Below, piece by piece: positions 1 to 9,226 of a DNA stretch of 64,000 nt. Origin of the DNA: Burkholderiales bacterium Ga0074133 (lineage in GTDB: Bacteria > Pseudomonadota > Gammaproteobacteria > Burkholderiales > Burkholderiaceae_C); the NCBI GenBank assembly GCA_001464865.1, contig LNEG01000125.1, positions 1 through 64,000 on the forward strand, written 5' to 3'. Position 1 is the first letter of the stretch, and every line of letters begins with the position of its first letter. Both the position numbers and the translations under genes were made by a program. Under the pieces are notes generated by a model. That model was not told where the DNA came from. It saw only the letters and a program-made list of their open reading frames with translations, and searched no databases.

Positions 1-1046
1 AGTTCGTGTTCTTCGATGTACTTGTTGATGACACGGGTCATCGCGGCGCGCAGGCCGGTCAGGTGGGTGCCGCCGTCACGCTGGGGGATGTTGTTGGTAA
101 AGCACAGCACTTGTTCGGTGTAAGCGCTGTTCCACTGCATGGCCACTTCCACGCCGATGTGCGTGCCGGGGATGCCGCCATACGTTTCGGCCGGGCGCTC
201 GCCTGCGGCGTAGAACGACGTGGGGTGCAGCACCGTCTTGCCCTTGTTGATGAACTCGACAAAGCCGCGCACGCCGCCGGCGCCCGAGAAGTCGTCTTCC
301 TTGCCGCTGCGCTCGTCCTTGAGGCGAATGCGCACGCCGTTGTTCAAGAACGAGAGTTCGCGCAGGCGCTTGGCCAGGATCTCGTAGTGGAAGTCGTTGT
401 TCTCTTTGAAGATGTCCGTGTCGGGCAAGAAGTGCACCATGGGGCTGACTTCAAAGCCGTCCACGGTGTTGAGCAGGCGGTCTTGTACAAAGCCGCGCGC
501 AAACTCGATCTGGTGCACCTTGCCTTCGCGACGCACGGTCAGGCGCAGCCATTTGCTCAATGCGTTCACGCAGCTCACGCCCACGCCGTGCAGGCCGCCC
601 GATACCTTGTAGCTGTTCTGGTTGAACTTGCCGCCCGCGTGCAGTTCGGTCAGGGCAATTTCGGCTGCCGAGCGCTTGGGCTCGTGCTTGTCGTCCATCT
701 TCACCCCGGTGGGGATGCCGCGGCCGTTGTCGGTCACGCTGATGGAGTTGTCGGTGTGGATGGTGACCACAATGTCATCGCAGTGGCCGGCCAGGGCTTC
801 GTCGATGGAGTTGTCGACCACCTCAAACACCAAGTGGTGCAGCCCGGTGCCGTCGCTCGTATCGCCGATGTACATGCCGGGGCGCTTGCGCACGGCCTCC
901 AGGCCTTCCAGGATGGTGATGGCGCCTTCGCCGTAGCTTTCGCTGGCCCCTGCCTGGTTGGTGTCGATCTTGGCAACCGTGGGCTCCACATGGCCGGAGA
1001 CGCCGGTGTCTTCGGGCTCGGAAGGAATGCTGTTCTCAACGGTCAT
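1..1046 (-). CDS. gyrB: DNA gyrase subunit B, N-terminal part (cut by window edge)
   Basis: Subunit B of the type II topoisomerase that introduces negative supercoils using ATP. The 348 codons seen are the GHKL ATPase domain and the start of the transducer domain. Visible motifs are VVDNSIDEA (ATP/Mg site), DNGRGIP, and the glycine-rich lid GGLHGVGVS. The ATG at 1044-1046 begins [15 protein letters not shown], a short Comamonadaceae-type extension before the conserved core. The stop and the TOPRIM part lie beyond base 1. It follows dnaN in the same direction, separated by 173 bases that hold a palindromic repeat. Identification is secure; only the N-terminal third can be judged here. Confidence 0.97.
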   Translation of the reverse strand, partial: MTVENSIPSEPEDTGVSGHVEPTVAKIDTNQAGASESYGEGAITILEGLEAVRKRPGMYIGDTSDGTGLHHLVFEVVDNSIDEALAGHCDDIVVTIHTDNSISVTDNGRGIPTGVKMDDKHEPKRSAAEIALTELHAGGKFNQNSYKVSGGLHGVGVSCVNALSKWLRLTVRREGKVHQIEFARGFVQDRLLNTVDGFEVSPMVHFLPDTDIFKENNDFHYEILAKRLRELSFLNNGVRIRLKDERSGKEDDFSGAGGVRGFVEFINKGKTVLHPTSFYAAGERPAETYGGIPGTHIGVEVAMQWNSAYTEQVLCFTNNIPQRDGGTHLTGLRAAMTRVINKYIEEHE

Positions 1047-1104
1047 GGTGGGCCTTGGGATCCGTGGAAACCGGGGTTTCCAGTGTTTTCAATGTCAAAT
1101 CACG

Positions 1105-1148
1105 CTGTAGTGCTTGTTTTATAAGCACTACAGCTATCAAAAGCGTAG
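1105..1148 (-). repeat. Dispersed palindromic repeat, copy 1 (dnaN-gyrB gap)
   Basis: Contains a perfect 11-base inverted repeat, CTGTAGTGCTT at 1105-1115 and AAGCACTACAG at 1123-1133, with a 7-base loop, flanked by GATAGC on the minus strand. Read on the minus strand it matches the other dispersed copies in the window (for example 39811-39868 and 61888-61948). It lies between dnaN and the gyrB start, so the hairpin would form in the transcript just before gyrB. Confidence 0.8.
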
Positions 1149-1219
1149 CGTAGGGGCTTGGCTGCCAAGGTGCCGCGCGCCATGCATGCGCCGGCCCCCC
1201 GCACCCCGCCGCAGCGGGC

Positions 1220-2338
1220 CTAGATGCGCATCGGCATCACGACATACTTGAAGCTGTCGTTGTCGGGGATGGTCATCAGCGCAGAGCTGTTGCCGTCCGA
1301 AAGCTCCACCTTCACCATGTCCTGGCCCATGTTGGCCAGGGCGTCGATGAGGTAGGTCACGTTGAAGCCGATTTCGATGGTGTCGCCACCGTAGTCGATG
1401 TCGAGCTCGTCCACGGCCTCTTCCTGCTCGGCGTTGTTGGACGCCACGCGCAGGGTGCCGGGCTCCAGGTTCAGGCGCACGCCCTTGAACTTGTCGCTGG
1501 TCATGATGGCAGTGCGCTGCAGGCTGGCCAGCAGCGGGGCGCGGCCCAGGGTCACGCTGTTCTTGTGGTTCTTGGGGATCACGCGGTTGTAGTCGGGGAA
1601 CTTGCCCTCGACCAGCTTGGTGACGAACTCCATGCCGCCAAAGGTGAACTTGGCCTGGTTGTTGGCGAACTGCATCTCGATGTGGGGCTGGTTCTCGCCA
1701 CCGGCGTCAGACAGCAGGCGCTGCAGCTCGATCACGGTCTTGCGCGGCAGGATGACTTCCTGCTTGGGCACTTCCACATCCAGCGTGGCGCTGGCAAACG
1801 CCAGGCGGTGGCCGTCGGTGGCCACCAGGCTCAGTTGCTTGCCCTCGGCCACAAACAAAATGCCGTTGAGGTAGTAGCGGATGTCCTGCACCGCCATCGC
1901 AAAGCTCACCTGGCCCAGCAGGTCTTTCAGCGTCTTTTGCGGCACGGCGAACACGGGGCCGAATGCGGCCGATTCCTGCACCAGCGGGAAGTCTTCGGCC
2001 GGCAGGCTCTGCAGCGTGAAGCGGCTCTTGCCGCCTTTCAGGATCAGCTTGGACTGGCTGGACTCCAGGCTCACGGTCTGGTCGCCGGGCATGGTGCGCA
2101 GGATGTCGATGAGCTTGCGCGCGCCCACGGTGGTCGTGAAGTCGCCGGTGTCGCCGCCCAGCTCTGCCGTGGTGCGGATCTGTATTTCGAGGTCGCTGGT
2201 CGTCAGCTGCAGGGCATTGCCCGTCTTGCGGATCAGCACGTTGGCCAGGATGGGCAGGGTGTGGCGCCGCTCCACGATGCCCGCCACGGACTGCAGTACC
2301 GCGAGAACCTTGTCTTGTGTTGCCTTCAGGACGATCAT
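1220..2338 (-). CDS. dnaN: DNA polymerase III beta subunit (sliding clamp)
   Basis: Ring-shaped processivity clamp that holds DNA polymerase III on the template; also binds Hda, MutS and other partners. The 372 residues match the usual 366-372, with three clamp folds of about 120 residues each. It starts MIVLKATQDK and ends in YVVMPMRI, the typical C-terminal end of the family (PMRI/PMRL). It sits 130 bases after dnaA and before gyrB, the standard dnaA-dnaN-gyrB order without recF between, as is usual in Burkholderiales. Start is fixed by the conserved N-terminus. Confidence 0.98.
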   Translation of the reverse strand: MIVLKATQDKVLAVLQSVAGIVERRHTLPILANVLIRKTGNALQLTTSDLEIQIRTTAELGGDTGDFTTTVGARKLIDILRTMPGDQTVSLESSQSKLILKGGKSRFTLQSLPAEDFPLVQESAAFGPVFAVPQKTLKDLLGQVSFAMAVQDIRYYLNGILFVAEGKQLSLVATDGHRLAFASATLDVEVPKQEVILPRKTVIELQRLLSDAGGENQPHIEMQFANNQAKFTFGGMEFVTKLVEGKFPDYNRVIPKNHKNSVTLGRAPLLASLQRTAIMTSDKFKGVRLNLEPGTLRVASNNAEQEEAVDELDIDYGGDTIEIGFNVTYLIDALANMGQDMVKVELSDGNSSALMTIPDNDSFKYVVMPMRI

Positions 2339-2468
2339 GTCTTCAACCTCTTGTGGTTTTTGGGACGGTGCTTGGACAGCTGCGCAGGTTGTGCCTCCCC
2401 CCGCTGCCTAACCCGCCATTTTGCCCGTTTACCGGGGGCTTCCCGCTCGGTGTCTTTCCCACGCGCCG

Positions 2469-3893
2469 TCAACCCTTCAGGGTCTGTTCCAGCACATGCA
2501 ACTGCTGGTTCAGCTCGGTCAGCTGCTGGCGCTCGCCCGATATCTTTCGCACTGCATGCAGCACCGTGGTGTGGTCGCGCCCGCCAAACAGCTCGCCGAT
2601 CTCGGGCAGGCTCTTTTGTGTCAGCTCCTTGGCCAGGTACATCGCAATCTGGCGCGGGCGGGCAATGCTGGCCGGGCGCTTCTTGCTGTACATGTCGGCG
2701 ACCTTGATCTTGTAATAGTCGGCCACCGTCTTCTGGATGTTTTCCACGCTGATCTGCCGGTTCTGGATCGACAGCAGGTCGCGCAGCGCCTCGCGGGCCA
2801 GCTGGATGGAGATTTCCTTCTGGTTGAAGCGCGAATACGCCAGGATCTTGCGCAGCGCGCCTTCGAGCTCGCGCACGTTGGAGCGCACGTTCTTGGCGAC
2901 GAAGAAGGCGACTTCTTCGGGCATTTCGGTGCCCTCGACGCGCGCCTTGTTGATCAGAATCGCCACGCGCATTTCCAGCTCGGGCGGCTCGATCGCCACC
3001 GTCAGGCCCGAGTCAAAGCGCGACACCAGCCGCTCGTGGATGTTGGCCAGGCCCTTCGGATAAGTGTCCGAAGTCATCACGATGTGGCTCTTTTTGGCCA
3101 GCAGGGCTTCGAACGCGTTGAAAAATTCTTCCTGCGTGCGGTCCTTGTTGGCGAAAAACTGCACGTCGTCGATCAGCAGCAGATCGAGCGAGTGGTAGCG
3201 CTCCTTGAATTCATCAAAGGTGCGGCGCTGGTAGGCCTTAACCACATCCGACACAAACTGCTCGGCATGGATGTAGAGAACTTTGGCGTCGGGCTTGTCC
3301 TGCAGCAGGCGGTTGCCCACGGCGTGCACCAGGTGGGTCTTACCCAGGCCCACGCCGCCATAGATGAACAGCGGGTTGTACAGGTGCCCCGGCATGCCGG
3401 CCACGTGCATGGCGGCAGAGCGTGCCATGCGGTTGGCCGTGCCTTCCACCAGGGTCTCGAACGTGAGGGCGGCATTGAGCCGGTTGCGGAAGGCGCCGGC
3501 AGAGGCGTTGTCGCTGCTGCTGGCGGGTGCATCCGACTGCTGCTGGCTAGTGGAAGCCTCGGGCGCGGCGGGGCGCACATAAGTACGGGCAACGGATTCG
3601 CGCTGAGCGAGCGCTAACTCCAGCGTCACGGGCTGGCCGTACAGGCCTTCCAGCAGGGCAGCGATCCGGCCCGCGTACTGGGCGCGGATCCAGTCGAGCT
3701 TGAAGCGGTTGCCCACCAGCAGCGTCACCTTGGAAAAGTCTTCGGCCACCTGGGCGATCAGCGGCTTGATCCAGGTGTTGAACTGCTGCTCGGGGAGGTC
3801 TTGCGCCAGCTGCTCTACGCACGCCTGCCACAGGCCCTGGCCTGCGTCGGAGCCAGTCGATGGAAGGGGGCTGCGGGAGTGTTCCTCGGTCAT
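2469..3893 (-). CDS. dnaA: Chromosomal replication initiator protein DnaA
   Basis: AAA+ ATPase that binds DnaA boxes and opens the origin. The 474 residues show domain I (about 1-90), a Ser/Ala-rich linker (about 95-130), the ATPase domain with Walker [10 protein letters not shown] and Walker [11 protein letters not shown], and the C-terminal helix-turn-helix with the box-reading signature [11 protein letters not shown]. The start ATG at 3891-3893 is preceded on the minus strand by a GGGAG-type ribosome site. Two DnaA boxes lie immediately upstream (3911-3919 and 3960-3968), which fits autoregulation. Confidence 0.98.
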   Translation of the reverse strand: MTEEHSRSPLPSTGSDAGQGLWQACVEQLAQDLPEQQFNTWIKPLIAQVAEDFSKVTLLVGNRFKLDWIRAQYAGRIAALLEGLYGQPVTLELALAQRESVARTYVRPAAPEASTSQQQSDAPASSSDNASAGAFRNRLNAALTFETLVEGTANRMARSAAMHVAGMPGHLYNPLFIYGGVGLGKTHLVHAVGNRLLQDKPDAKVLYIHAEQFVSDVVKAYQRRTFDEFKERYHSLDLLLIDDVQFFANKDRTQEEFFNAFEALLAKKSHIVMTSDTYPKGLANIHERLVSRFDSGLTVAIEPPELEMRVAILINKARVEGTEMPEEVAFFVAKNVRSNVRELEGALRKILAYSRFNQKEISIQLAREALRDLLSIQNRQISVENIQKTVADYYKIKVADMYSKKRPASIARPRQIAMYLAKELTQKSLPEIGELFGGRDHTTVLHAVRKISGERQQLTELNQQLHVLEQTLKG

Positions 3894-3910
3894 TTCAGGG
3901 AGATTCTTGT

Positions 3911-3919
3911 TGTGGATAG
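3911..3919 (-). promoter_or_regulatory. DnaA box (one mismatch)
   Basis: TGTGGATAG on the plus strand, i.e. CTATCCACA on the minus strand, one base away from the consensus TTATCCACA. It lies 18 bases upstream of the dnaA start, in the likely 5' leader. Confidence 0.6.
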
Positions 3920-3959
3920 AGGAACTTGGCTGGGCCGCGGATTGTAGCTTGTCAAGGAG

Positions 3960-3968
3960 TTATCCACA
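3960..3968 (+). promoter_or_regulatory. DnaA box (perfect consensus)
   Basis: TTATCCACA, an exact match to the DnaA box, in inverted orientation to the box at 3911-3919. If TACAAT at 3941-3946 (minus strand) is the dnaA -10 element, this box covers the -35 area, a typical arrangement for autorepression. Confidence 0.75.
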
Positions 3969-4123
3969 TGCAGGCGACGCAGGATACGGGGCGTGTCGGC
4001 GGGGTCGTCTGCCTGGCTGACTGCTGCCTTGCAGGGCGCTGGTCGCGCCCAGGGCTGGCGTGCAAACGGGAGCGCTCAGGGGCGGAAATCGGGCTTGCAA
4101 ATGGGCTCTGAATCCGAAAGGCA

Positions 4124-4152
4124 TTGCCAGCCCGTGTCAAGCCTGCGATAAT
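4124..4152 (+). promoter_or_regulatory. Probable sigma-70 promoter of rpmH
   Basis: TTGCCA (4124-4129), a 17-base spacer and GATAAT (4147-4152) with a TG dinucleotide at 4144-4145 (extended -10). Both hexamers are five-of-six matches with ideal spacing. Transcription would begin near 4159, about 150 bases before rpmH, and would read the rpmH-rnpA-yidD-yidC unit. Confidence 0.65.
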
Positions 4153-4307
4153 TTTGGGTTTCCCTGAATGTGTTCAGGGTGATTTGACCCGGCGCGCCGA
4201 TATTTGCGGCCCCTTCAGGTCTGCCGCCAACGCTGCCATGCAGCCTGTGCATGCAGCCTCGGGGTTCAAGAGCAGCAGTCCGGAACTGAACCTCAAGGAA
4301 TAGCATC

Positions 4308-4442
4308 ATGAAACGTACTTACCAGCCTTCCAAGACGCGCCGCGCGCGCACCCACGGTTTCCTCGTCCGCATGAAGACACGCGGCGGCCGTGCCGTTATC
4401 AACGCACGCCGCGCCAAGGGCCGCAAGCGCCTGGCTGTCTAA
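4308..4442 (+). CDS. rpmH: 50S ribosomal protein L34
   Basis: Small, very basic large-subunit ribosomal protein of 44 residues, the usual length. It begins [18 protein letters not shown] and ends [11 protein letters not shown], both diagnostic for L34. An AAGGAA ribosome site lies 9 bases before the ATG. It is the first gene of the rpmH-rnpA-yidD-yidC cluster and is read from the promoter at 4124-4152. Confidence 0.99.
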   Translation: MKRTYQPSKTRRARTHGFLVRMKTRGGRAVINARRAKGRKRLAV

Positions 4443-4514
4443 GGCCGATCGGTCTACAGCCTGCTCCCCGCCTGCTGCCGGTCTGTACCGACAGATGACA
4501 AACGGGGTGCCTGC

Positions 4515-5003
4515 ATGCAACGGCTGAAAACCCGTCCGCAGTTCCAGGCCGCCATGGCGGGAGGCACTGTCTCCCGCACTGCGCACTTTGCACTGCACCG
4601 TCTGGTGCTGGATGCGGGCAGCGGTGTACACCGTTCCCCAGCCAGCGAACCCACAGGGCCCGGCTCCTTGCCGTCACAGCAAGGGCCGCAGGCCCTGTTT
4701 GCCGTGCAGGGCGTGTGGCTGGGTGCCATGGTGCCCAAGCGGTGGGCCAAGCGCGCGGTGACGCGCAACGCCATCAAACGCCAGATCTACACGGTCGGTG
4801 CGACGTTCGAGGCCCGGCTTCCGCAGGCTGCACACGTGGTGCGCCTGCGTACAGGCTTTGACCGCAAGCAGTTCAAAAGCGCTGTTTCCGACCCGTTGAA
4901 AGACGCGGTGCGCGCCGAGCTGCTGCAGCTGTTTGACCATGCAGCGCGCCGTTCGGCAGGCCCTGCGCCCCGCGCCCCAGCGGTAGAGGCACCTGCGCCA
5001 TGA
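4515..5003 (+). CDS. rnpA: Ribonuclease P protein component
   Basis: Protein subunit that assists the RNase P ribozyme in removing tRNA 5' leaders. The 162 residues include the basic signature region KRAVTRNAIKRQIY (about residues 79-92), equivalent to the RNR motif. The protein is longer than the 119-residue E. coli form; the extra length is a Gly/Ser/Pro-rich insert at about 37-57 and an Ala/Pro-rich tail. The stop overlaps the yidD start by four bases, so the two are translationally coupled. Confidence 0.93.
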   Translation: MQRLKTRPQFQAAMAGGTVSRTAHFALHRLVLDAGSGVHRSPASEPTGPGSLPSQQGPQALFAVQGVWLGAMVPKRWAKRAVTRNAIKRQIYTVGATFEARLPQAAHVVRLRTGFDRKQFKSAVSDPLKDAVRAELLQLFDHAARRSAGPAPRAPAVEAPAP

Positions 5004-5302
5004 TGATGCAGCGCCTGCTGATGGGCGTGGTCAAGGGCTATCGCCTTTTTCTGAGCCCGTGGCTGGGCTCGGCGTGCAGGTTCGAGCCCACCTGCTCGGT
5101 GTATTCGCTGCAGGCGCTTGAAAAGCACGGCGCGGCTGCGGGCAGCTATCTCACGGTGCACCGGCTGGTACGCTGCAATCCCTGGTGTGATGGGGGCCAT
5201 GATCCGGTCCCGCAACATCTGCCGCGCGGCATGCGCCTGTTCTCGCGGCTCTCCGATTCCGACACCACCACCCAACCATCTTCACCAAAGAAGTCTTCAT
5301 GA
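5000..5302 (+). CDS. yidD: Membrane protein insertion efficiency factor YidD
   Basis: Short peripheral inner-membrane protein that helps YidC/Sec-dependent insertion. The 100 residues carry the family core with conserved cysteines: CRFEPTCSVYSLQAL, then HRLVRCNPWCDGGHDPVP. An N-terminal amphipathic segment (YRLFLSPWLG) precedes it. Its start overlaps rnpA (ATGA) and its stop overlaps yidC (ATGA), giving a tightly coupled rnpA-yidD-yidC unit. Confidence 0.96.
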   Translation: MMMQRLLMGVVKGYRLFLSPWLGSACRFEPTCSVYSLQALEKHGAAAGSYLTVHRLVRCNPWCDGGHDPVPQHLPRGMRLFSRLSDSDTTTQPSSPKKSS

Positions 5303-7020
5303 ACGACATTCGCCGCACCATCCTGTGGGTGATTTTTGGCTTTTCCATGGTTCTGCTGTGGGACAAGTGGCAGTTGCACAACGGCAACAAGGCCACCTTC
5401 TTCCCCACCACTCCAGCGGTGACAGCCCCCGCCGCCAATGCGCCGGCGTCTGGCGCCGCAGGTGCAGCCAGCGTGCCGTCGGCCTCGTCGGCCTCGTCGG
5501 CCAGCGTTCCGGCACCGGCGGCAGTCGCAGCAGCAGGCGCTTCGGCAGTGCCGGGCCAGGCTGCACCCGCCGCCAAGCGCGAGCGCGTGGAAGTGAAGAC
5601 CGACCTGTACCGCCTCACCTTTGATACCGAAGGCGGCTCGCTGGTGCATGCAGAACTGCTGCAGCACATCGACATGGCGGACAAGACGCGCAACTTCCTG
5701 CTGCTCGACGAAAGCGCGCAGCGCGTGTACGTGGCGCAGACCGGCCTGGTGGGCGGCACTTTCCCCACGCACAAGACGGCCATGACGGTGGTGCCCGGCC
5801 CGCGCGAACTCAAGGACGGCGAAGACTCCATCAGCATCCGCTTCGAGTCGCCCGAGCAGGGTGGCGTCAAGCTGGCCAAGACCTGGACGATCAAGCGCGG
5901 TGCGTACGACATTGCCGTGAAGCACGAGGTGGTCAACACCGGCAGCACGGCCGTGTCGCCGCAGCTGTATCTGCAGCTGGTGCGTGACGGCAACAAGCCA
6001 CCAGGCGAGTCGTCGTTCTACTCCACCTTCACGGGCCCTGCCGTCTACACCGACGCCAAGAAGTACCAGAAGGTCGAGTTCAAGGACATCGAAAACGGCA
6101 AGGTCGACATCCCCAAGGATTCGCCCAACGGCTATGTGGCCATGGTGCAGCACTACTTTGCCACCGCGTGGCTGCTGGCCGACGGCGTGCAGCGCGAGCT
6201 GTTCACCCGCAAGGTCGACACCAACCTGTACTCGGTGGGCATGCTCACGCCGCTGGGCAGCATCGAGCCTGGCGCCACCAAGGCCATCGACTCGCGCCTG
6301 TTCGCCGGCCCGCAGGTCGAGACCATGATGGAAAAGCTCAGCCCCGGCCTCGAGCTGGTCAAGGACTACGGCTGGCTGACCATCCTGTCCAAGCCGCTGT
6401 ACTGGCTGCTCGACCAGCTGCACAAGATCCTGAACAACTGGGGCTGGGCCATCGTGGCACTGGTGCTGCTGCTCAAGATCGCGTTCTACTGGCTCAACGC
6501 CAAGGCCTACGCCAGCATGGCCAAGATGAAGGCCATCAACCCCAAGATCATGGAGATGCGCGAGCGCCTCAAGGACAAGCCGCAGCAGATGCAGCAGGAG
6601 ATGATGCGCATCTACCGCGAGGAGAAGGTCAACCCCATGGGTGGCTGCTTCCCCATCATGATCCAGATCCCCGTGTTCATTGCGCTGTACTGGGTGCTGC
6701 TGTCCAGCGTCGAGATGCGCAACGCGCCCTGGATCGGCTGGATCAAGGACCTGTCCACACCTGACCCATTCTTCATCCTGCCCTTGCTGATGACCGTGAG
6801 CTCGCTGGTGCAGACCGCGCTGAACCCCGCGCCACCGGACCCGCTGCAGGCCAAGATGATGTGGTTCATGCCGCTGATCTTCAGCGTGATGTTCTTCTTC
6901 TTCCCGGCCGGCCTGGTGCTGTACTGGCTGACGAACAACATCCTGTCGATTGCGCAGCAGTGGATCATCAACACCCGCATGGGTGTTCCCCCGCAGTTCA
7001 ACCTGCCCAAGTTCAAGTGA
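5299..7020 (+). CDS. yidC: Membrane protein insertase YidC
   Basis: Inner-membrane insertase/chaperone that works with SecYEG or alone. The 573 residues show an N-terminal transmembrane anchor ([15 protein letters not shown]), an Ala-rich linker (about 35-95), a large periplasmic beta domain (about 95-350), and the conserved C-terminal five-helix core with [20 protein letters not shown] and the final [16 protein letters not shown]. Length and architecture are those of Gram-negative YidC. A terminator hairpin follows 19 bases after the stop. Confidence 0.98.
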   Translation: MNDIRRTILWVIFGFSMVLLWDKWQLHNGNKATFFPTTPAVTAPAANAPASGAAGAASVPSASSASSASVPAPAAVAAAGASAVPGQAAPAAKRERVEVKTDLYRLTFDTEGGSLVHAELLQHIDMADKTRNFLLLDESAQRVYVAQTGLVGGTFPTHKTAMTVVPGPRELKDGEDSISIRFESPEQGGVKLAKTWTIKRGAYDIAVKHEVVNTGSTAVSPQLYLQLVRDGNKPPGESSFYSTFTGPAVYTDAKKYQKVEFKDIENGKVDIPKDSPNGYVAMVQHYFATAWLLADGVQRELFTRKVDTNLYSVGMLTPLGSIEPGATKAIDSRLFAGPQVETMMEKLSPGLELVKDYGWLTILSKPLYWLLDQLHKILNNWGWAIVALVLLLKIAFYWLNAKAYASMAKMKAINPKIMEMRERLKDKPQQMQQEMMRIYREEKVNPMGGCFPIMIQIPVFIALYWVLLSSVEMRNAPWIGWIKDLSTPDPFFILPLLMTVSSLVQTALNPAPPDPLQAKMMWFMPLIFSVMFFFFPAGLVLYWLTNNILSIAQQWIINTRMGVPPQFNLPKFK

Positions 7021-7039
7021 CGTTTCGCCACTGAACCCC

Positions 7040-7062
7040 AAGGCCGCGCAAGCGGCCTTTTT
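7040..7062 (+). terminator. Rho-independent terminator after yidC
   Basis: Stem AAGGCCGC / GCGGCCTT with a GCAA tetraloop, followed by a run of Ts (7058-7062). It ends the rpmH-yidC unit before mnmE. Confidence 0.85.
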
Positions 7063-7090
7063 CATTCGCGTCCCCGTTAAAGTCACGCCC

Positions 7091-8527
7091 ATGCTTGCAC
7101 GCCACCACGACCCCATCGTCGCCATTGCCACAGCCCCCGGTCGTGGTGCGGTAGGCATCGTGCGGGTATCGGGCCGGGCCATTGGTGCGCTGGTGCAGGC
7201 GCTGTGCGGCCGCGCACTGAAAGCCCGCGAGGCCACCTACCTGCCTTTTCGCGACGCGCACGGACAGCCCATCGACCAGGGCCTTGCGCTGTACTTCCCC
7301 GGCCCGCACAGCTACACCGGCGAAGACGTGCTGGAGCTGCAGGCCCACGGCGGCCCGGTGGTGTTGCAGTTGCTGTTGGCCCGCTGCCTGCAGGCCGGTG
7401 CCGCCATCGACCCTGCCACCGGCCAGCCGACTTTGCCCGGCCTGCGTGTGGCCCAGCCGGGCGAGTTCACCGAACGCGCCTTTCTCAACGACAAGATCGA
7501 CCTGGCACAGGCCGAGGCCATCGCCGACCTGATCGATGCCAGCACCGAGGCAGCGGCGCGCAGCGCCAGCCGCTCGCTCACCGGCGCGTTCTCGGAAGAA
7601 ATCCACGGCCTGCGCGATGCGCTCATTCACCTGCGCATGCTGGTGGAGGCCACACTGGACTTCCCTGAGGAAGAAATCGACTTCTTGCGCAAAGCGGATG
7701 CACACGGACAGCTATCGAACCTGCAGGAAACGCTGGCGCGGGTGATGCAGCGCGCGCGGCAGGGTGCGCTGCTGCGCGAAGGCATCAAGGTGGTGATTGC
7801 AGGCCAGCCCAATGCGGGCAAGAGCTCGCTGCTCAATGCGCTGGCGGGGGCCGAACTGGCCATCGTCACGCCGATTGCCGGCACCACACGCGACAAGGTG
7901 CAGCAGACCATCCAGATCGAAGGCGTGCCGCTGCACATCATCGACACGGCGGGCCTACGCGACAGCGAAGACGAGGTGGAGCGCATCGGCATCGCCCGGG
8001 CCTGGGATGAAATTGCCGCAGCGGACGCGGTGCTCTTCCTGCACGATCTATCCCGACAGAATGCTATTGAATATATAGCATCAGAGGCAGATATCGAAGG
8101 GGCCTTGGCGCAAAAAGTGCCCAAATCAGTGCCTGTGATCGATGTGTGGAACAAACTCGATTGCGCCGGGCAACACCTGCCCGCCGAGCACAGCGAACAG
8201 GCCACGGTGCAGCGGCCGGCAGTCCGGCTGTCGGCGCGCACGGGCGAGGGCCTGGATGGCCTTCGCCGGCTGTTGCTGCAAGTGGCGGGCTGGCAGTCGG
8301 CCCCGGAGGGCCTGTACATTGCCCGCGCACGACACGTTGAAGCCCTGCACGCCGTGGCGACGCACCTGGACGAAGCGCAAGCCCAACTGCAGGCGCTCGG
8401 ACCGGCGCTGGACTTGCTGGCGGAAGAACTGCGCCTGGCCCAGAACGCGCTGAGCGCGATCACCGGGGAATTCACGTCCGACGACCTGCTGGGCGTGATC
8501 TTCTCCAGTTTCTGCATTGGCAAGTAG
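7091..8527 (+). CDS. mnmE: tRNA uridine-5-carboxymethylaminomethyl GTPase MnmE
   Basis: With MnmG it modifies the wobble uridine (position 34) of certain tRNAs. The 478 residues have the N-terminal folate-binding domain, a helical domain, an inserted G domain (G1 [12 protein letters not shown]3 DTAGLR, G4 NKLD) and the C-terminal catalytic CIGK. The start [19 protein letters not shown] is chosen because the conserved N-terminus begins here; an upstream in-frame ATG lies inside yidC. A stretch between G3 and G4 (about residues 324-338) is encoded by a copy of the dispersed repeat and is AT-rich compared with its surroundings. Confidence 0.97.
   Translation: MLARHHDPIVAIATAPGRGAVGIVRVSGRAIGALVQALCGRALKAREATYLPFRDAHGQPIDQGLALYFPGPHSYTGEDVLELQAHGGPVVLQLLLARCLQAGAAIDPATGQPTLPGLRVAQPGEFTERAFLNDKIDLAQAEAIADLIDASTEAAARSASRSLTGAFSEEIHGLRDALIHLRMLVEATLDFPEEEIDFLRKADAHGQLSNLQETLARVMQRARQGALLREGIKVVIAGQPNAGKSSLLNALAGAELAIVTPIAGTTRDKVQQTIQIEGVPLHIIDTAGLRDSEDEVERIGIARAWDEIAAADAVLFLHDLSRQNAIEYIASEADIEGALAQKVPKSVPVIDVWNKLDCAGQHLPAEHSEQATVQRPAVRLSARTGEGLDGLRRLLLQVAGWQSAPEGLYIARARHVEALHAVATHLDEAQAQLQALGPALDLLAEELRLAQNALSAITGEFTSDDLLGVIFSSFCIGK
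8060..8105 (+). repeat. Dispersed palindromic repeat, copy 2 (in frame inside mnmE)
   Basis: TGCTATTGAATATATAGCA at 8062-8080 differs by one base from the intergenic copy at 27343-27361. It encodes [15 protein letters not shown] in the mnmE reading frame without disturbing it. The local base composition is far more AT-rich than the rest of the gene. Confidence 0.7.
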
Positions 8528-8621
8528 CCACGCACGGCGCTGGCCCCCGTGAGGACGATGTTGTAAACGGAAGTAAACAGTGCTTGTGCGCCATCTGTAA
8601 CAGGGGTACTTTCAGCGCACC

Positions 8622-9113
8622 ATGAATCTTCCCTCCCCCGTTGCTTCCAAGGTCGACCTCAGCGGGCTCCTTGATGCCATTGCCAAGGCGAGTGCTGACG
8701 ACAGCATCACCAACCCGCTGGCGCCTGCGCAGTGGGACATCCTGTCCTCCTACCTGCTGCCCGTGGTACTTCCCGCCGGGCAGGTGCTGTTCAGCCAGGG
8801 GGCCAACGACCGCACCCTGTACTTCGTGGAAAGTGGCAGCCTGAGCGTGCACTACCAGGACGAGAAAGAGCGCCTGCGCCTGGCCATCGTGGGCGCAGGT
8901 TCCGTCGTGGGAGAAGGTGCATTCTTTTCGCACCGCTCGCGCAGCGCGACCGTGCAGGCCAGCGCTCCCTGCAAGCTGTGGAGCCTGACGGCGATCCGCT
9001 TCACCGAGCTCACCAACCGCCAGCCCGCCATTGCACTGGGCCTGGCGCTGGCTGCGGGCTCGGTTCTGGCCAAGCGCCTGGGCAACCGCCGCCGCCGCGT
9101 GGCAGCCACCTGA
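8622..9113 (+). CDS. Cyclic-nucleotide-binding-domain protein
   Basis: A 163-residue protein made almost entirely of one cNMP-binding (CAP effector) beta-roll, about residues 40-145. The typical run of the fold is visible: VLPAGQVLFSQGANDRTLYF, VESGSLSV, and the phosphate-binding-cassette-like GSVVGEGAFFSHRSRSATVQA. The arginine near the end of the cassette is compatible with nucleotide binding but not proof. No DNA-binding helix-turn-helix follows, so it is not a CRP/FNR-type regulator. The last 20 residues are basic (RLGNRRRRVA). Partner and ligand are unknown. Confidence 0.8.
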   Translation: MNLPSPVASKVDLSGLLDAIAKASADDSITNPLAPAQWDILSSYLLPVVLPAGQVLFSQGANDRTLYFVESGSLSVHYQDEKERLRLAIVGAGSVVGEGAFFSHRSRSATVQASAPCKLWSLTAIRFTELTNRQPAIALGLALAAGSVLAKRLGNRRRRVAAT

Positions 9114-9226
9114 CAGACGGCTGCCAGGGCCGTCTGTGCGGGGCCTTCCCAAGGGCCGTGGCAAAGCCTGCGGCGTTAAACTCAACCCCGTTTTTCAGGC
9201 GCCGTTCCCAAGAAAGCAAGCAAGCC

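Larger units (their letters stand above)
3894..4307. other. Origin / regulatory region between dnaA and rpmH
   Basis: A 414-base gap without a credible gene, at the place where oriC or the dnaA control region is expected in this lineage. It holds one perfect DnaA box, one box with a single mismatch, a possible dnaA promoter (TACAAT on the minus strand at 3941-3946, about 48 bases before the ATG) and a strong rpmH promoter. There is no long AT-rich unwinding stretch and only two convincing boxes, so its role as the actual initiation site is inferred from position, not shown. Confidence 0.6.

Noticed and set aside
6-1124. Long open frame on the plus strand across gyrB, and many similar long frames opposite other genes
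   Set aside because: GC-rich DNA gives long antisense frames. The frame has no domain, and the minus strand encodes an unmistakable GyrB.
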